This document shows positions 37,040-48,489 of a DNA stretch of 64,000 nucleotides, one piece after another. The DNA comes from Gnetum montanum (lineage: Eukaryota > Streptophyta > Gnetopsida > Gnetales > Gnetaceae), in contig MNCI01002331.1 in the NCBI GenBank assembly GCA_015680685.1, forward strand, positions 479,064 to 543,063, in the 5' to 3' direction. Every line of letters starts with the position of its first letter. Position 1 is the stretch's first letter. The translations under genes and the position numbers were made by a program. The notes under the pieces were generated by a model. It was given only the letters and a program-made list of their open reading frames with translations. It searched no databases and was not told the origin of the DNA.

Positions 37040-37870
37040 TACATCTTGTCGGATTCTAAAGGAACCGTCGAGGCAACCGATCTGTACCACACAAAGCATA
37101 AACAACCACAAAGGATGTCACATTTATGCTAGTGTGTAATGAGGTACAGAGCACATGCAAGACTACCAAGAAGGCTTTATGTCTCGTAGGATCCTGGAGG
37201 GACCGTTGAGGCAACCAACCTGTACCACACAAGGAGCAAACAACTGAAGAAGGGTGTCACACTTACACCTGTGTGAGCTAGGGTGCAAAGCGCGTGAAAG
37301 ACTACTGTAAAAGGGAAGGCAAGTTAACTCACCGTCGGAAGGCTTTATGTCCTGTAGGATCCCGGAGGGACCGTTGAGGCAACCGAGCTACACTGTACAA
37401 CACGTAAACAACCGTAGATGGTGTCGAGTCTACGCTAATGCATATCGGGGTGTAAAAGGCTTGTGAGGCTACCGTAAGGCAAGTGAGCTAATCTAGAAGG
37501 CTTTACTTCTTACAGGATCCCCGAGGGACTGTTGAAGCAATCGATCTATTCCACATGAGGTGGGGTCCAGAACGCATGCAAGAAAACCATACGATGGGCG
37601 AACTAACTAGCGATCAAGCAGGCTTTGCATCTCGTAGGATCCTAGAGGGACCGTCAAAGTGACCAACCTATACCACACGAGATGAGGTACAGAACGCATG
37701 TAAGACAACCGTAAAATAAGCTAGTTAGCTGACGATCAGAGGCCTTATGTTCTGTAGGGCTCTCGAGGAGCTGTCGAGGTGACCGGTCTGCACTGCACAA
37801 AGTGCAAACAATCGCAGGAGGGTGTCACATTTACAATTAGGTGTATCAAGGTGAAGAAGGCTCACAGAAC
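37040..37870. repeat. Tandem repeats in the 5' leader of element D (about six diverged units)
   Basis: Each unit of roughly 120-170 bp has a core like gtaggatcctggagggaccg followed by a gaggcaaccra..cctgtaccacac block and a caaac-ac-g stretch. Cores start near 37050, 37185, 37353, 37512, 37634 and 37753. They lie between PBS and gag, the place of packaging and translation signals in LTR elements. The units are diverged. Confidence 0.75.
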
Positions 37871-37901
37871 TACTGTGACATGCTGAAAAGGCACCAAAAG
37901 G

Positions 37902-37918
37902 CCCTCCTTCTAGCACCA
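37902..37918 (-). other. Primer-binding site of element D (tRNA-Asn type)
   Basis: The plus strand reads CCCTCCTTCTAGCACCA, 5 bases from the 5' LTR. It matches the plant tRNA-Asn 3' end (CCCTCCTTCTAGCGCCA, from memory) with one mismatch. Confidence 0.75.
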
Positions 37919-37923
37919 GAAAA

Positions 37924-39620
37924 CTGTAGCGACCAAAAACGTCGATGGCTGGAAAACACTGGGGGGTCGGCGAGTGTAATAGTTCCAACCCCGTATCCGT
38001 GGGAGGGCCGTGCTAGGTGTGTGCAGACACAGGATGCCCTGAATTGTCTGGTCAATCAGACAAGGACTTACATCAGCGTTAATATAGCCTTTTGCAACGT
38101 AAATAATGTGGAATGCAAAATAATTCTTAAAAGTAAAATGAAGCAGGAGAGAAACTGTAAAAATGCGACAGTAATACGAAGTAATGCTTAAAGGTGAATA
38201 AAATAGAAAATGATGCAAAATGAGACAACAAGCCAGAAATAAAGTAAAGTGTAGTTAGAAACATGCACCACTTCAAAGCTACAAACTCGCTCGATCAGGG
38301 TGGATACAATCTGTTGCATAGCATGATGAAGTGCAGAAATCTCGAGAGTAACCAAGGCGTGTCGAGTAAAAAGAGCTATGCGCTTCGATGCGGACTTGGG
38401 TACAAATAATGCAGGGTTCTACCAAGGTGGTAGAATGGAGACTGGACCCCATGCATGCTGAGAGAGACTCACTGTTTATAGTGTTAAATAGATGACTTTG
38501 ATGTTACAATGCTGGAGAGAGGAGAAGTCTTTATTTCAGAATTCCAAAGTTCCCACCCCTTAGAAGCTGTTTTCTTCAAGAAAGATGCAAACTCTTTTGA
38601 AATTTCCAACTTTTCAAAATTGCGGACCTCTTTTGCATGCTATTTTCTAGGGTATTTATAGGACAGAGGGCCTACAAAAGGGGTGGTTTGAATGCTACAT
38701 GCCTTAGGCCTTCGTTGTCTTACTGGGGCTACTCGTGCCGTTTGTGACCATTGGACCTACAAGACCATTGCGATGTGAACCTGTATGCAATAACTGCCAT
38801 CCCACTATGCTGTAATTTTGTCATCAACATCTAGAGACGTGTGCCAATGGTCCGATTAGGTGGAGTGCATTCATGTCGCTCAACCACCTGCATGCCTTGT
38901 TGTGATTTGTGACATAGCATGCTTGGTGTAGCATAGCACTTTGTTGCGTGTTCTGCTATATGTCACATGCTTGCTACGCTATGCTACGCTACGTAACGTA
39001 GCAACTGGCCTTAGTCATGAAAGCTTTGCCGATTTGTGAACCTTGTCTTTTGCAATGCAAGTCTTGTGAACTCTGTTGACTTCGCCTTTTGAATTGCCTT
39101 CTGTCTCTTCCGCAGGATTACTACGCCTTGCTGCGCCATGTAGCTCAATGTAGCGTAGCAGCAGACATGATCCGCCGCTTCTTGATGGAAAGGGACATCA
39201 TTGCAGAACTCAGAATTGGATGAGGGGAGTAGGTAGTGAAGTCGTTGCCATGCTATGCTACATGATGTAGTGTACCGTAGCACTTCATTCTTCCATCCTC
39301 TTCTGAAGCTTGCTACGCTACATAACGTAGCATAGCATAGTAGGCTTCATGACTTAGAAAACTTGCCAAACTATTTTTTGCACATCCAGAATGTTGCTGC
39401 CAATTTCACACATTGTTTCTGAGTCGGCTGTCGGCTAGTTAGGCTACCTTGGCAAACAGGAAGGATGGCACAGAACCTATCCATGCTCAAAGTAGAAAAT
39501 TTGCCGAACTGGACGACCTAAACTCAGAACGTTCTCCTCCCGATGAACTGCCATAGTGTTGCACGAACTGCAAGAGCCTGGTGAAGCAAGGATGACCTTG
39601 CATTTTTTTAGGGTGTTTCA
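37924..39620 (-). repeat. Element D 5' LTR, 1697 bp
   Basis: TGTAGCG at the inner end, GTGTTTCA at the outer end, followed by the duplication GGAAC. TATAAATA is at 38653-38660 (complement). GCTACGC palindromes lie at 38920-39340. Confidence 0.93.
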
Positions 39621-39625
39621 GGAAC
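39621..39625. repeat. Target-site duplication GGAAC, right copy, element D
   Basis: Partner of 21106-21110. The sequence of C resumes at 39626. Confidence 0.93.
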
Positions 39626-40333
39626 CTTTGTATATTAATTTCTTGTGCACACTGATTGCATGCAGGCAATGCTAAACTTCACATAACTCATGATTTTTGC
39701 ACGCAATGGCACCCTGTGTCACTGTATGTGATGCATGGAACTTTCTTCTTCTTGATCTTTCCAAAAGTGTTTCTTATTGGATATTTCTAGGGAAAGATCA
39801 TAGATTCCTAGGCATGCATCTATAGTACTTAGCCATGCTCTTCCCATTATTATCGGAAAGTCCCTCTTACCATTGTTTACTTGTATCACTAGGAAATTAG
39901 CTGGATATGACCAACCACACACAGTGGTAACAATGTCCTCCACCAGTTCCAAGGGGACAGTGATGGACTAGTTAGCTAGCTCTAGTCAAATGTTACTCTT
40001 CCTTAGTGGAGGTAGATTCTAGGCTTTGTACATCTCCTGTGATATTAGGTTGAATCTAGAACCTGAGTCTAGAAGAGCTTTACATGGTTCATTCCCAATG
40101 ACTTGGACATAGATTAGAGGACTTTCAGGACTAGAGAATTTCTTGGGAAGGTAGACCACCTTAATCCAGTTAGTAACGACATGTGTTAACGTAACCGTGT
40201 GCATTAAGCTTGATTTTTGGGTTGAAGGAGGTCCTAAGACCTTATTTGGTATGGAGGTGTTTAGATGTTCAACCACTTGTGATGGTGAGAACTTAGTTGG
40301 ATTGTTGGTTCTAAAGAAAAGTCTTTTCAGCAT
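39626..40333 (-). pseudogene. Element C aspartic protease
   Basis: The frame 40019-40333 ends in YVQVIGNEPCKALLDSGSRFNLISQEMYKA; the catalytic D-S-G triad is intact. The second half (39719-39952) contains ANFLVIQVNNGKRDFPIIMGRAWLST, the family's ILGR-like flap. A stop separates the two. The segment 39626-39718 continues across the insertion of D to 21110 and the RT. Confidence 0.85.
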
Positions 40334-42304
40334 AAGATTGTCAGAACCAACTACGGTTTAAGGATTTAAATCCCTTATGACATTGGATTATTGCAGTTGA
40401 GTGGGAAATACCCCTTGCATTATTGGAGCAGGTGGTAGTGGAGCTATTGGTGTAAGAGTGGTGGATGGATTCGAAGGATGGTATGCATGTGGTGTGTCTC
40501 TCCTAGGGGAAAGAGTCCTATAGTACTCTCAATCTTGGTAGTGGTCCAAATCTCTCTTCTTTTTTCTATCATGGTCACTACTTTGCTCCTTAGACTCCTC
40601 TACGATTTTTAGAACGGTTTCAAATCTACTATCTAAGGAGTCCCACATTTGATCTACCTTAGCTGAAACTTCTATTGTTAATTTTTGACGCGACAAGGTT
40701 TTTCTATTCACAATCTCTTCAAGTGGTGACTCATTCTCCTCCTCACAGAATCTCACTCCCCTTTTTCGGAGGGAAGGATCGCGGTTGTACTCTTCTACAC
40801 TTTCTCTCTTGCATAGCTCTCCTTCTTTCTTAGCTACTTGCTCCAACAATCTATGAACCTGATGGGACCTAAGTTCTGATAATATCCCTTGGGCATATGT
40901 TCCAAGGGTTCTCCTAGTTTCATGCCTAAGCCCATCTATGAGATGGCATAGTTGATCCCGTTGTGAGTAACCATGGCCTAGGCAACGATGTAACAATGCA
41001 TAATATCATCCCATGGCAACATCCAAGGGTTTGTGAGTTCCCTGCTTCCATCCTTGGATTTTCTTTCACAAGTTGGAAACCTGGGAGTACGTTTGATACT
41101 TATTCTTAAATAGTTCTAGCATCATACTCCACCTTCGAATGGATTCCGGTTCTAAGGACCGATACCAGCATTCCGCTTACTTTACTAGTGTCCTTGGGAA
41201 CAACTTTAATTTTTGCCACCCGTTCTCAATATTCTACAAGGCACATGCATTGTGAAATTCTTGTAAATGGTTATGAGGATCATCATTGTATCCCCCCTCA
41301 AATTTTGTGATATCATTCATGTCTAATCGCTTGATACTGCTATCTTTCTAGTGCCTTGTAGGTATTATAACAGCCTCCATAATGTCTAACATGCTTCGAG
41401 TTACAAGTAGGGGTTCTTCATAGTCATTTCTTTCATGGTGTCTATGATGTCTACATGGTTCCCTACTTTCCCTTCCTCCATGCCTTGATTCCCTAGAATG
41501 CCCTCGTCCTCCCTCTCGACTCTCTTGTTGAGGTTTCTCATTTTGCTTACCCTTATCCTCACGATGATTTTCCTTATGACTACGTCTTGATGTTGAAGGA
41601 GAGGGTGAATGTGATGATGAAGGTGAAGAAGAAGGAGAACCATCGCCATGACAATGTTTCCTACCCTCTCTTCGGTGATCTCGACCCCGTTCATGATGAC
41701 GATCAGAATGCCCATCCTTATCTTGTGTTTGTGTTCCCTCGTTGAACACTTGGTGTTCGTGGGGATCAAAACCATTGTTGTGTATTGTGGAGTGCAGGTT
41801 CTGATACACCACCTCCTCACCATCGTTAGAAGGGGGAACATAATTTTGTGGAGAACCTATTGAAATAGGTCCACCACCCTTAATTTTTCTTATGATGAGT
41901 GAAGCATTATGGGGTCCTTTTCCCTTCAACAATGTATAGTAACTATCCTGTTGCAAGTCCCATTGACATTGCGCTTCTGTGGAATGGTAGTCCCTAGAGT
42001 TGTAATCACATGCAACGTACTCAGTGTATAATTGTGACATGCCAATTCATGCAAGGGCATGAAGGAGCATGTTGGGGGCTGCTCTGTCTAGAGGCAACAC
42101 TATGTTACCCTCCAAGTCTCTCCAACATAGTTGTTCGTCTTGATGGAAGAAAAAGGTAAAGTCAGGTATATATTCATCGTAATGAATATATACCACACTA
42201 AATTGTTGAGGAACTAGCAAATTTTGGTTATGTGTGTTGTGCCATCAACTGTATCTTATGTTATCCCTAGGCGGTGAAGTGCTTTAGTGCAAAGAAGAAG
42301 ACAT
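40334..42304 (-). pseudogene. gag: Element C gag
   Basis: The ATG at 42304 (MSSS) is followed by an early TAA, then long open blocks. The first (41348-42040) is rich in R, H, E and S (RHHERGRDHRREGRKH, then a PSSSPSSSHSPSPS run), so very basic and low complexity. The gag core is at 40529-41340: CLGHGYSQRDQLCHLIDGLRHE, then QVHRLLEQVAKKEGELCKRE and a coiled-coil-like tail with KKRDLDHYQD. A Pro/Thr-rich stretch (40340-40520) leads into PR. No CCHC knuckle was seen, which is common in Athila. Only a few stops per kilobase. Confidence 0.82.
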
Positions 42305-42352
42305 TTTAGTCTTGTTAGGTGTGTTGTTTACCGTTATGTTATTTCTCTCTTG

Positions 42353-42357
42353 ATTAA
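42353..42357. repeat. Target-site duplication ATTAA, left copy, element B
   Basis: ATTAA directly before TGATGAG; repeated at 51209-51213 directly after the right LTR of B. Confidence 0.93.
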
Positions 42358-43284
42358 TGATGAGTGGTGAGATACCCCTACACTCAACCATACAAAATGA
42401 GCGTTGCACGCATGATCCGGTCGAACTCCGCAGATGGACTAGTTGTAGCACCTAGATAGTTAACCTTAGGTCACAGTTCGCTGTCTTCCCACTTGGACTA
42501 GTTTTGCATTTGCCACGTATGGTTTAGTCCAAATGAGTTGTATGATGTGTTCCTAATCTATGCTACTCCTGAAGGCAGTGGAAAATAATATTAACTAATC
42601 TAAGCTAAGAGGAAAGGGGTAAGGAAATCTAATCTAGCCTAAGTGCGATGAGCAACCGATTCCTTTATCATCCGTACACATCTTGGACTTCGTGCACGAC
42701 TACCACTGGGACTACCAAGCGTAGATCCTAGGTACACCACTAGGATTACCAAGCACAAATCCCAAATACGCACTGGGTTACCAAGCGTAGATCCTAGCTA
42801 CACCACTAGGCTACCAAGCAGTCACACTTAAATGCTCGTAATCAAGTCATACTCGTTCCGCATTCTAGGAGTTTAAGGGTGAGAGAGAAAATAGTAAATA
42901 ACATTAAATAAATAACAAATAAATAAATAAAAAAGTCAATGCTACAATGAGGAAGTAATCTCGATCTTTATTGCTGATCATGTGCATGTCCAAGTACGGC
43001 ACACTCGAATAAAGACACCGTACAATTACATTCACCACACTGCGGGCAGACACGGGAAAAAAATCTAACTCTAGAGGGATCAAACTGCCAGAGCTTTGCT
43101 ACTCTAAAACTGGGATCCTCAACAAGGGAGTGCTGCATCTTATTTATTAATATGGTGGCAGACTTCGATATCACGTACGCGATATTGTAGGGAAGACGCA
43201 ATATCGTGTACATGATATCGCATACGTGATATCGCGGGGGATGCAATACGCGATATGGTGGCCTATGCGAATCGCGTCTCATCA
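42358..43284 (-). repeat. Element B 3' LTR, 927 bp
   Basis: TGATGAG to CTCATCA; pairs with 50319-51208. It is 37 bp longer than its partner, almost all of it within the GATATC palindrome block at 43165-43260. The TATA-like element is decayed (AATAAATA, 43141-43148). Confidence 0.93.
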
Positions 43285-43300
43285 TACCCCCACGACTGAA
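43285..43300 (-). other. Polypurine tract of element B
   Basis: The minus strand reads TTCAGTCGTGGGGGTA directly before the 3' LTR. A near copy occurs inside the element at about 46587-46600 and another at 48275-48300. Confidence 0.75.
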
Positions 43301-43569
43301 TAAAAACTCATCCTTGAGTTACAAGGAGAACAAGCTTCATTGATTACACAGTGGATAGGTATGGGATTATTAACTGGACAAAGAAATGGACTAATGCCGC
43401 AGTGTGGGGAGACACAACACAGAAAAAAATACTACAACTACAAAAATGTGGAACTCATGTAGTTCCTGGTGGTGGTGGCTCCTCCATGGGTGCTTTCCCT
43501 TTGTCACGTGCTCCAACCTTGGAAGGTTGACGATGCTAAAGAATGGCTTGGAGCTTCTCCTCTTCAGTC

Positions 43570-46302
43570 CGAGGGTCTTGTGCCGTCCATGCTAATGTTC
43601 CGATGTTTGACAGAGTCGGCACCTCCCACAGACAGGGTAGTTGCGGGAACATCTGATTAGCCTTGACGTACCATGTTACGAACACCCGTCGTTCCTCTTC
43701 GTAGGCTCTAGCTTTGTCTTTGTATTCATGGAGCTCTATTAGCCATCAAGCCAAGTCGATTGCAACATCTTTTTACCCTTGGTAGCTTTCTTTTACCACT
43801 GCAAGTTCAGAATTTGCGACATCTAGTTTTTCAGCTAGCTTCTTCGCTCTGCAAATTTTGCTTCATATTTGATATGGATGGAAGCTACCTGCTGCTTGAG
43901 CTCTGACCTCAGGTGTCTTGCTGTTAATAGGGCTAGGTTGGCATATCTGAGATTTGCCAACTCCATGTACTCTATCAAGTCTTGGATCTGCAGGTCCTAG
44001 TTCTTAATTTTCGCTTGGTGGGCAAAGGCATAAGTGTCCAATATGGTCCTCCAATCAGTGTGTTGAGCACTGATGTTGTTGATTTAAGTCTTGGCCATAT
44101 GGATCTCCTTCTCTAGGATTTTTTTGTACATCCCCACCTGATCACAGAAATGCTCCTTCAGCTTCTCGTGTCTTTTTGCCTCATTCTGCCACGCGCTGAT
44201 CTCGATGGTTGATTTTTGACAAACAGCGCGTACCTCCTTCATTGAGAGGGTTCGATTTTCTCTGGCTNGCATGGTACGTCAAGGCTAATCAGATGTTCCC
44301 ACAACTACCCTGTCTGTGGGAGGTGCCGACNAATTACATCTCGTTTGACCTGAATGAATTTTTCTCATAATTGATGAAAGTGTTCATCGAGAACATTCTT
44401 TTGTTTCTCTACAGAAGTCAACCGAAGGTTATCAGCAACCAATTGTTTGTTCTCTTCTTCTAAGGCCCTAAGTGCCTTAAGATGAACATGAGTTTGTGCT
44501 TGAGCTACAGAGGCATCCCAAGTGGCTGTCTCCTTTTCTCCTACCACCTTCTTATTTTCTAGAATTAAATTTGTCAATTGCTCGGTTCTAAAGTTGTCTA
44601 GTTGGTTTGCAGGAACAAATTCCAAAGGATCCCGTTGTGTTGCTTGTAAGGCTATGAGCTGCTCTTGTAGTTTCTGCACTTCAACTTCAACATGCTCTGC
44701 CATTACTTCAAATATGACCAACTTCCCCTTTGTGGAAATGAGGTCTGATTGAATTTCTATTACATCTTGGGGGATGTCAAAAAGAGACATCAAAACTTGT
44801 CCTATTTGAAGTAATTTGTCCAGTGCATCCTCATGTTCCACAGGAGTCATTGAGGTTTCGGCAAGAGTTTGAGCATCACGTGCTCTTAAAAGATCTATTG
44901 ATGGCACAACAGGAAGATTGAAAGATTCTTTGATGTGGTCAGCGACCACTTCAGCAGCTTCTGCAGAATCCTAGTGTTGCATGACCACCACAGTGGCCCC
45001 TTCACTAGTCTCTAGCTGTACTTGAAAAGATGCCACATTTTCAGAGATCTGTTGTGACCATCTACTTTCCCCTCCTCCTGTTTGGATGGATAACTCTCCC
45101 CTTGTGCGATCTAATGAAATAGTAGGCTGGTCGAAATCATCGATGATGTGGAAGAGATTTACGTCATCACGACTTCCCCAACTAACCGTCTTGGCGATGG
45201 CCCTAAGATGGCTCATCGACGGTCTGTAGTCCTGTGGTGGTGGCAGCTAATTCTGGCCTGTGCTAGGTCTTGCTTCTTGTTGTTGGATGATACCTGTGGT
45301 TGGAGGTTGACTAGGTCCTGCAAGTTGAGTCACAGGTGATCCAGTCATCTGTTCTTCTTCATCATCTGGTCCCAGTTCTTTGCCAGTGCTTTTTCTTGGA
45401 GTTGGCGCCTTTAATAATTTAGCATAAGAAGCATTTTGGGCCTTTTGGAGGACATCATTTGTGTATCCGCGAATACCAGCCCATCGGCACAGTTTTCTGA
45501 TAAGGCAGGGAAAAGGAAACACCATCTTCCCTTACTTCCGTTCTTTGAATCACCTTAGGATCTCCGTCAAATATAGATGGGGAAGGTTAGCATTAACCTT
45601 TTCCATCAACACTGCACATCCTCTCGCCGCATACGTTGATATTCTTTTCAAACCTTTTGTGGGGAAGAGGTGATAGGTTCCAATTTTAAAATAAACCCGC
45701 TCTTCCGTCGTCAGCTCACCAAAATCTTTATCTCTGCCATATGCCTTCTCTAACCAATCCTTTTGCACATCAGGGTCTGATCAGGTAGATAACCAAGCAA
45801 CATGGGGGCCTGAATTCAGAAGGTTTAACACTTCCAAAATTGCCTATGCAGAAAAATCTATGGTCACACCACAAATGTTAACCATGGTGCCTTGCTCCTT
45901 ATTGTGCCAGAATAGGTATGTTTCACCTAAGTACCAGACACCGCACTCAGAGAGGACAGGCCATAAGGGAGATCCTTTAAGGTGATCCCTAACAGCCTTA
46001 GGAGCAAACTCTGCAAAAGGTTCGAAGTTAAGCTCCATGATCACCGCAGCAATTGTGGACTTCGTATGGATAGCTTGAACACATTCTGGGGGCAACGTGA
46101 GTTGTTGTCCTGGTTCAGGCGTAGTAGCAGCTCCTCTTTCTGCCTACCTGGACCATCCTGTAGGAGGTTCTTCTTGATGGATGCTAAATGATTGTACCTC
46201 CTGTTCTGCATGTTGTCTAGCAAGGATTCGTCTTCCACCTCTCTGAGGTTGTTTCGCTTCACCTTGAGTAGGACCCTCTCGCTGAGCACGTTTCGGGGCC
46301 AT
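43570..46302 (-). pseudogene. Element B ORF3: accessory protein with plant-transposon-like domain and coiled coil
   Basis: The ATG at 46302 gives MAPKRAQREGPTQ, directly preceded by TTGCAG. Blocks in order are ECVQAIHTKSTIAAVIMEL and CGVWYLGETYLFWHNKEQ (45844-46095), YGRDKDFGELTTEERVYFKI (45550-45768), FPFPCLIRKLCRWAGI (45247-45525), then a P/Q-rich linker, and a long coiled coil (44365-44949; LQEQLIALQ, ALEEENKQLVADN). A further block (44084-44250) has NEAKRHEKLKEHF. About seven stops interrupt some 900 codons, mostly TAG or TGA. The middle looks like the 'putative plant transposon protein' domain by eye (not searched). A has the same ORF (400-3102) and C lacks it. Two Ns and an inverted duplicate at 44268-44331 disturb it. 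Confidence 0.65.
44268..44331. other. Inverted 62-bp duplicate bounded by two N bases (likely assembly artefact)
   Basis: Ns stand at 44268 and 44331. The 62 bases between them are the reverse complement of 43615-43676 with one mismatch in the part compared. The segment breaks ORF3, and the homologous part of A does not contain it. Confidence 0.85.
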
Positions 46303-46770
46303 CTGCAATCACACAGGCCAGACATTAGTAAGGTTATTTTCAAAGTTAAGTTATACCTTACTACATGCCTTTGATTAAAGATCTTATGTTATCGTGTGAT
46401 TGTGCCTGAAAATTATAATAATGGATCTTATGACTTAGGTGGATTTCATTTTAATCTCCTGGTGTACCTAAGGTCATATGATTTTTGGCACAATTTTTCT
46501 AAGTGTTAGTATTAATTACCCTAATTGATGTCCTTTGGGCGATGACAAATTTCAAAAAATTTAGGCGCTTTTCGGTAAGTGTCCCTCCCCCACGACTAAA
46601 CTGAATGCTCCGGGTTCAAACAGGTTCAAATGGAATTAAAATCGGAGCGCCAGCGTGTGAAATATGAGTGAAAAAGCAAGGGTCACGCAAGCACAAGTCA
46701 TAGAGAAAAATTTCAAAAATTTCCCCCGAGTAAATGACAAAATGATGCTAAGTGTTGTGGTGGGGTTTCC

Positions 46771-46850
46771 TATTTATTGGTAAATAGGATACGATATCGC
46801 GTACGCAATATCACGTGGGACGCGATATCGCGTACGCGATATCTCGTCCC
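46771..46850 (-). promoter_or_regulatory. Possible internal promoter of element B upstream of ORF3
   Basis: Two palindromic units: gatatcgcgtacgcaatatc at 46793-46812 and the perfect GATATCGCGTACGCGATATC at 46824-46843, the latter inside a 34-bp near-palindrome (46817-46850). About 15 bases downstream on the minus strand is AATAAATA (complement of 46771-46778). The ORF3 ATG follows 470 bases later. The layout copies the U3 promoter of the element's own LTR (51103-51180). Confidence 0.5.
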
Positions 46851-48300
46851 TAGTGATGTGGAACACTTGCAAAATACCAAATTTTTTATGATTTTCTTGA
46901 AATTATAGGTGTAAAACAAGGACATGGACAAGGATTAATATATTTAGGGGTAATTACATTGATTCGAGAGGCACTTGAATGATCATGATGTGAATTTGTG
47001 CAATTAAAAATTTGGCGGTTATGAAGAAAAGGGAATATAATGATACATTGGAATGTTAAAATTTTGAGGGTTAATAAAAGGGAAAGAAAATTATGGAAAA
47101 TTAAGTTGAGGGTAATAAATTGTGTGTTCTAGCTAGAGAACTAATGAAGATTAAAAAAAATTACACAAGTGGATCCTCCCCAAAGTAGGTTTCAACCTAT
47201 TATGCCCTTGTGTAATCACACTTAAAGTGTTCGTGGGCACTAGAAGGGTTAATTGTAATCTGCACTAACTCCACAAAACACACACATGTAAATATCACCG
47301 GAATGAGATGAAAATTTTATGTTACATGGGTCACGAGCTACAACTACATGAACAGTGAGATGAGACGAAGTGTAGAAAGGGATCGTAGAGATCTGGACAT
47401 GAGGTAACTGACCCAGGACATAGTGAATCCTACGTGAAAAGCATGATTAAGGTGTCATTAACCCATCGTTCCAAGATCAAGACCAAGTCCATCCTTCTAA
47501 TCAGTGACATCGCATTGCTTCATCCCATGGTGAACAACTATGAGAGTACCATAACAACAAGGCATATGATCACTTGGCGTTTAGTACAAGGGAGGAGTGG
47601 TTTTTTTGTTTTATAGCACTTCATTTTTCTTTTTCTCTTTCTTTCTTTTTTCTTTTTTCACTTTACTGAATCCAAAGAAGCCGCCAACCTTCAGGCATGG
47701 GTGCATGTCTTTCCAATGGGACCCCCTAGAACAGCTTTTGATTTTTGAGTGCCCTTTTGATTACTCTTACTCCCATTTTTCATTAGATCTACAAGGATCT
47801 TAGTACAACCATATTGCATGATAACTTCCATAGGCGTCACCAAAGAGAAACCATAAGTCCCCTTGATGTCACACCCTAATCATTTCCTCTTGGTCCATCC
47901 TTCTTCATTTTGGGTACAATAACACAAAATTAATTTTAAGTTTTAGAAATTTCAAGAATATCATTGTACCCTTGAACAGAACCTCTTTATTTATAGAGTG
48001 GATGAGTGGGTGTAGTGGGCTCATTTTTTCAAATAATTGATCACTCATGACTTAATAACATAAAACACACCTCAACCAATGATCCACATGAGTGTTTTAT
48101 TCGTAGATGAGATTACTTACAAAAACATGAAAATACAAACACACATACACACAAAAAGATTAAAAGATAAAAAGATAAAACAAAAAGTTGAAAAATGAAA
48201 AACTGGAAAACAAAAAGTTGTAAAATCAAAGAAAATGAAAAATATTTATTAATCCTGCTTGTTATTGAAATGGGGGGTATCCCCCATAACTACTCGGTTG
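46851..48300. other. Conserved noncoding spacer of element B
   Basis: Shares blocks with A and C: gtggatcctccccaaagtag at about 47168 and ccttgatgtcacaccc at about 47857. The end is A-rich (48110-48250) and carries a PPT-like motif at 48275-48300. No coding capacity. Confidence 0.6.
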
Positions 48301-48489
48301 AGTATGGCAAGGATTAATAAATGAAAAATAAGGATCCTTGCATATTGGAAATATTGAAACTGGTCCATACTTATCACCTTGGATTTCACACACTTTATAA
48401 TAAACACAGTGGGGCACTTCATACGATGTAGTTCCCAGATAACGAGTTGACCCACTATGATGTTTAGGACCGTTAGATGGTATGTAAGG

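Larger units (their letters stand above)
21111..39620 (-). mobile_element. Element D: Tat-lineage Ty3/gypsy retrotransposon nested in C
   Basis: 18.5 kb, with LTRs of 1692 and 1697 bp, PPT, PBS and GGAAC duplications. Minus-strand order: 5' LTR, repeat-rich leader, gag, PR, a 5-kb segment with an antisense gene, RT, two RNase H regions, INT, spacer, 3' LTR. A second RNase H with DGA...EYKGL...GDSQLV (archaeal type) and the long size are hallmarks of the Tat lineage. The PBS resembles tRNA-Asn. By eye the first 300 bases of the LTRs differ at about a tenth of sites. Confidence 0.93.

Noticed and set aside
41401-41863. Alternative frames (both strands) over C gag
   Set aside because: Low-complexity shadows of the Arg/His/Ser-rich gag segment.
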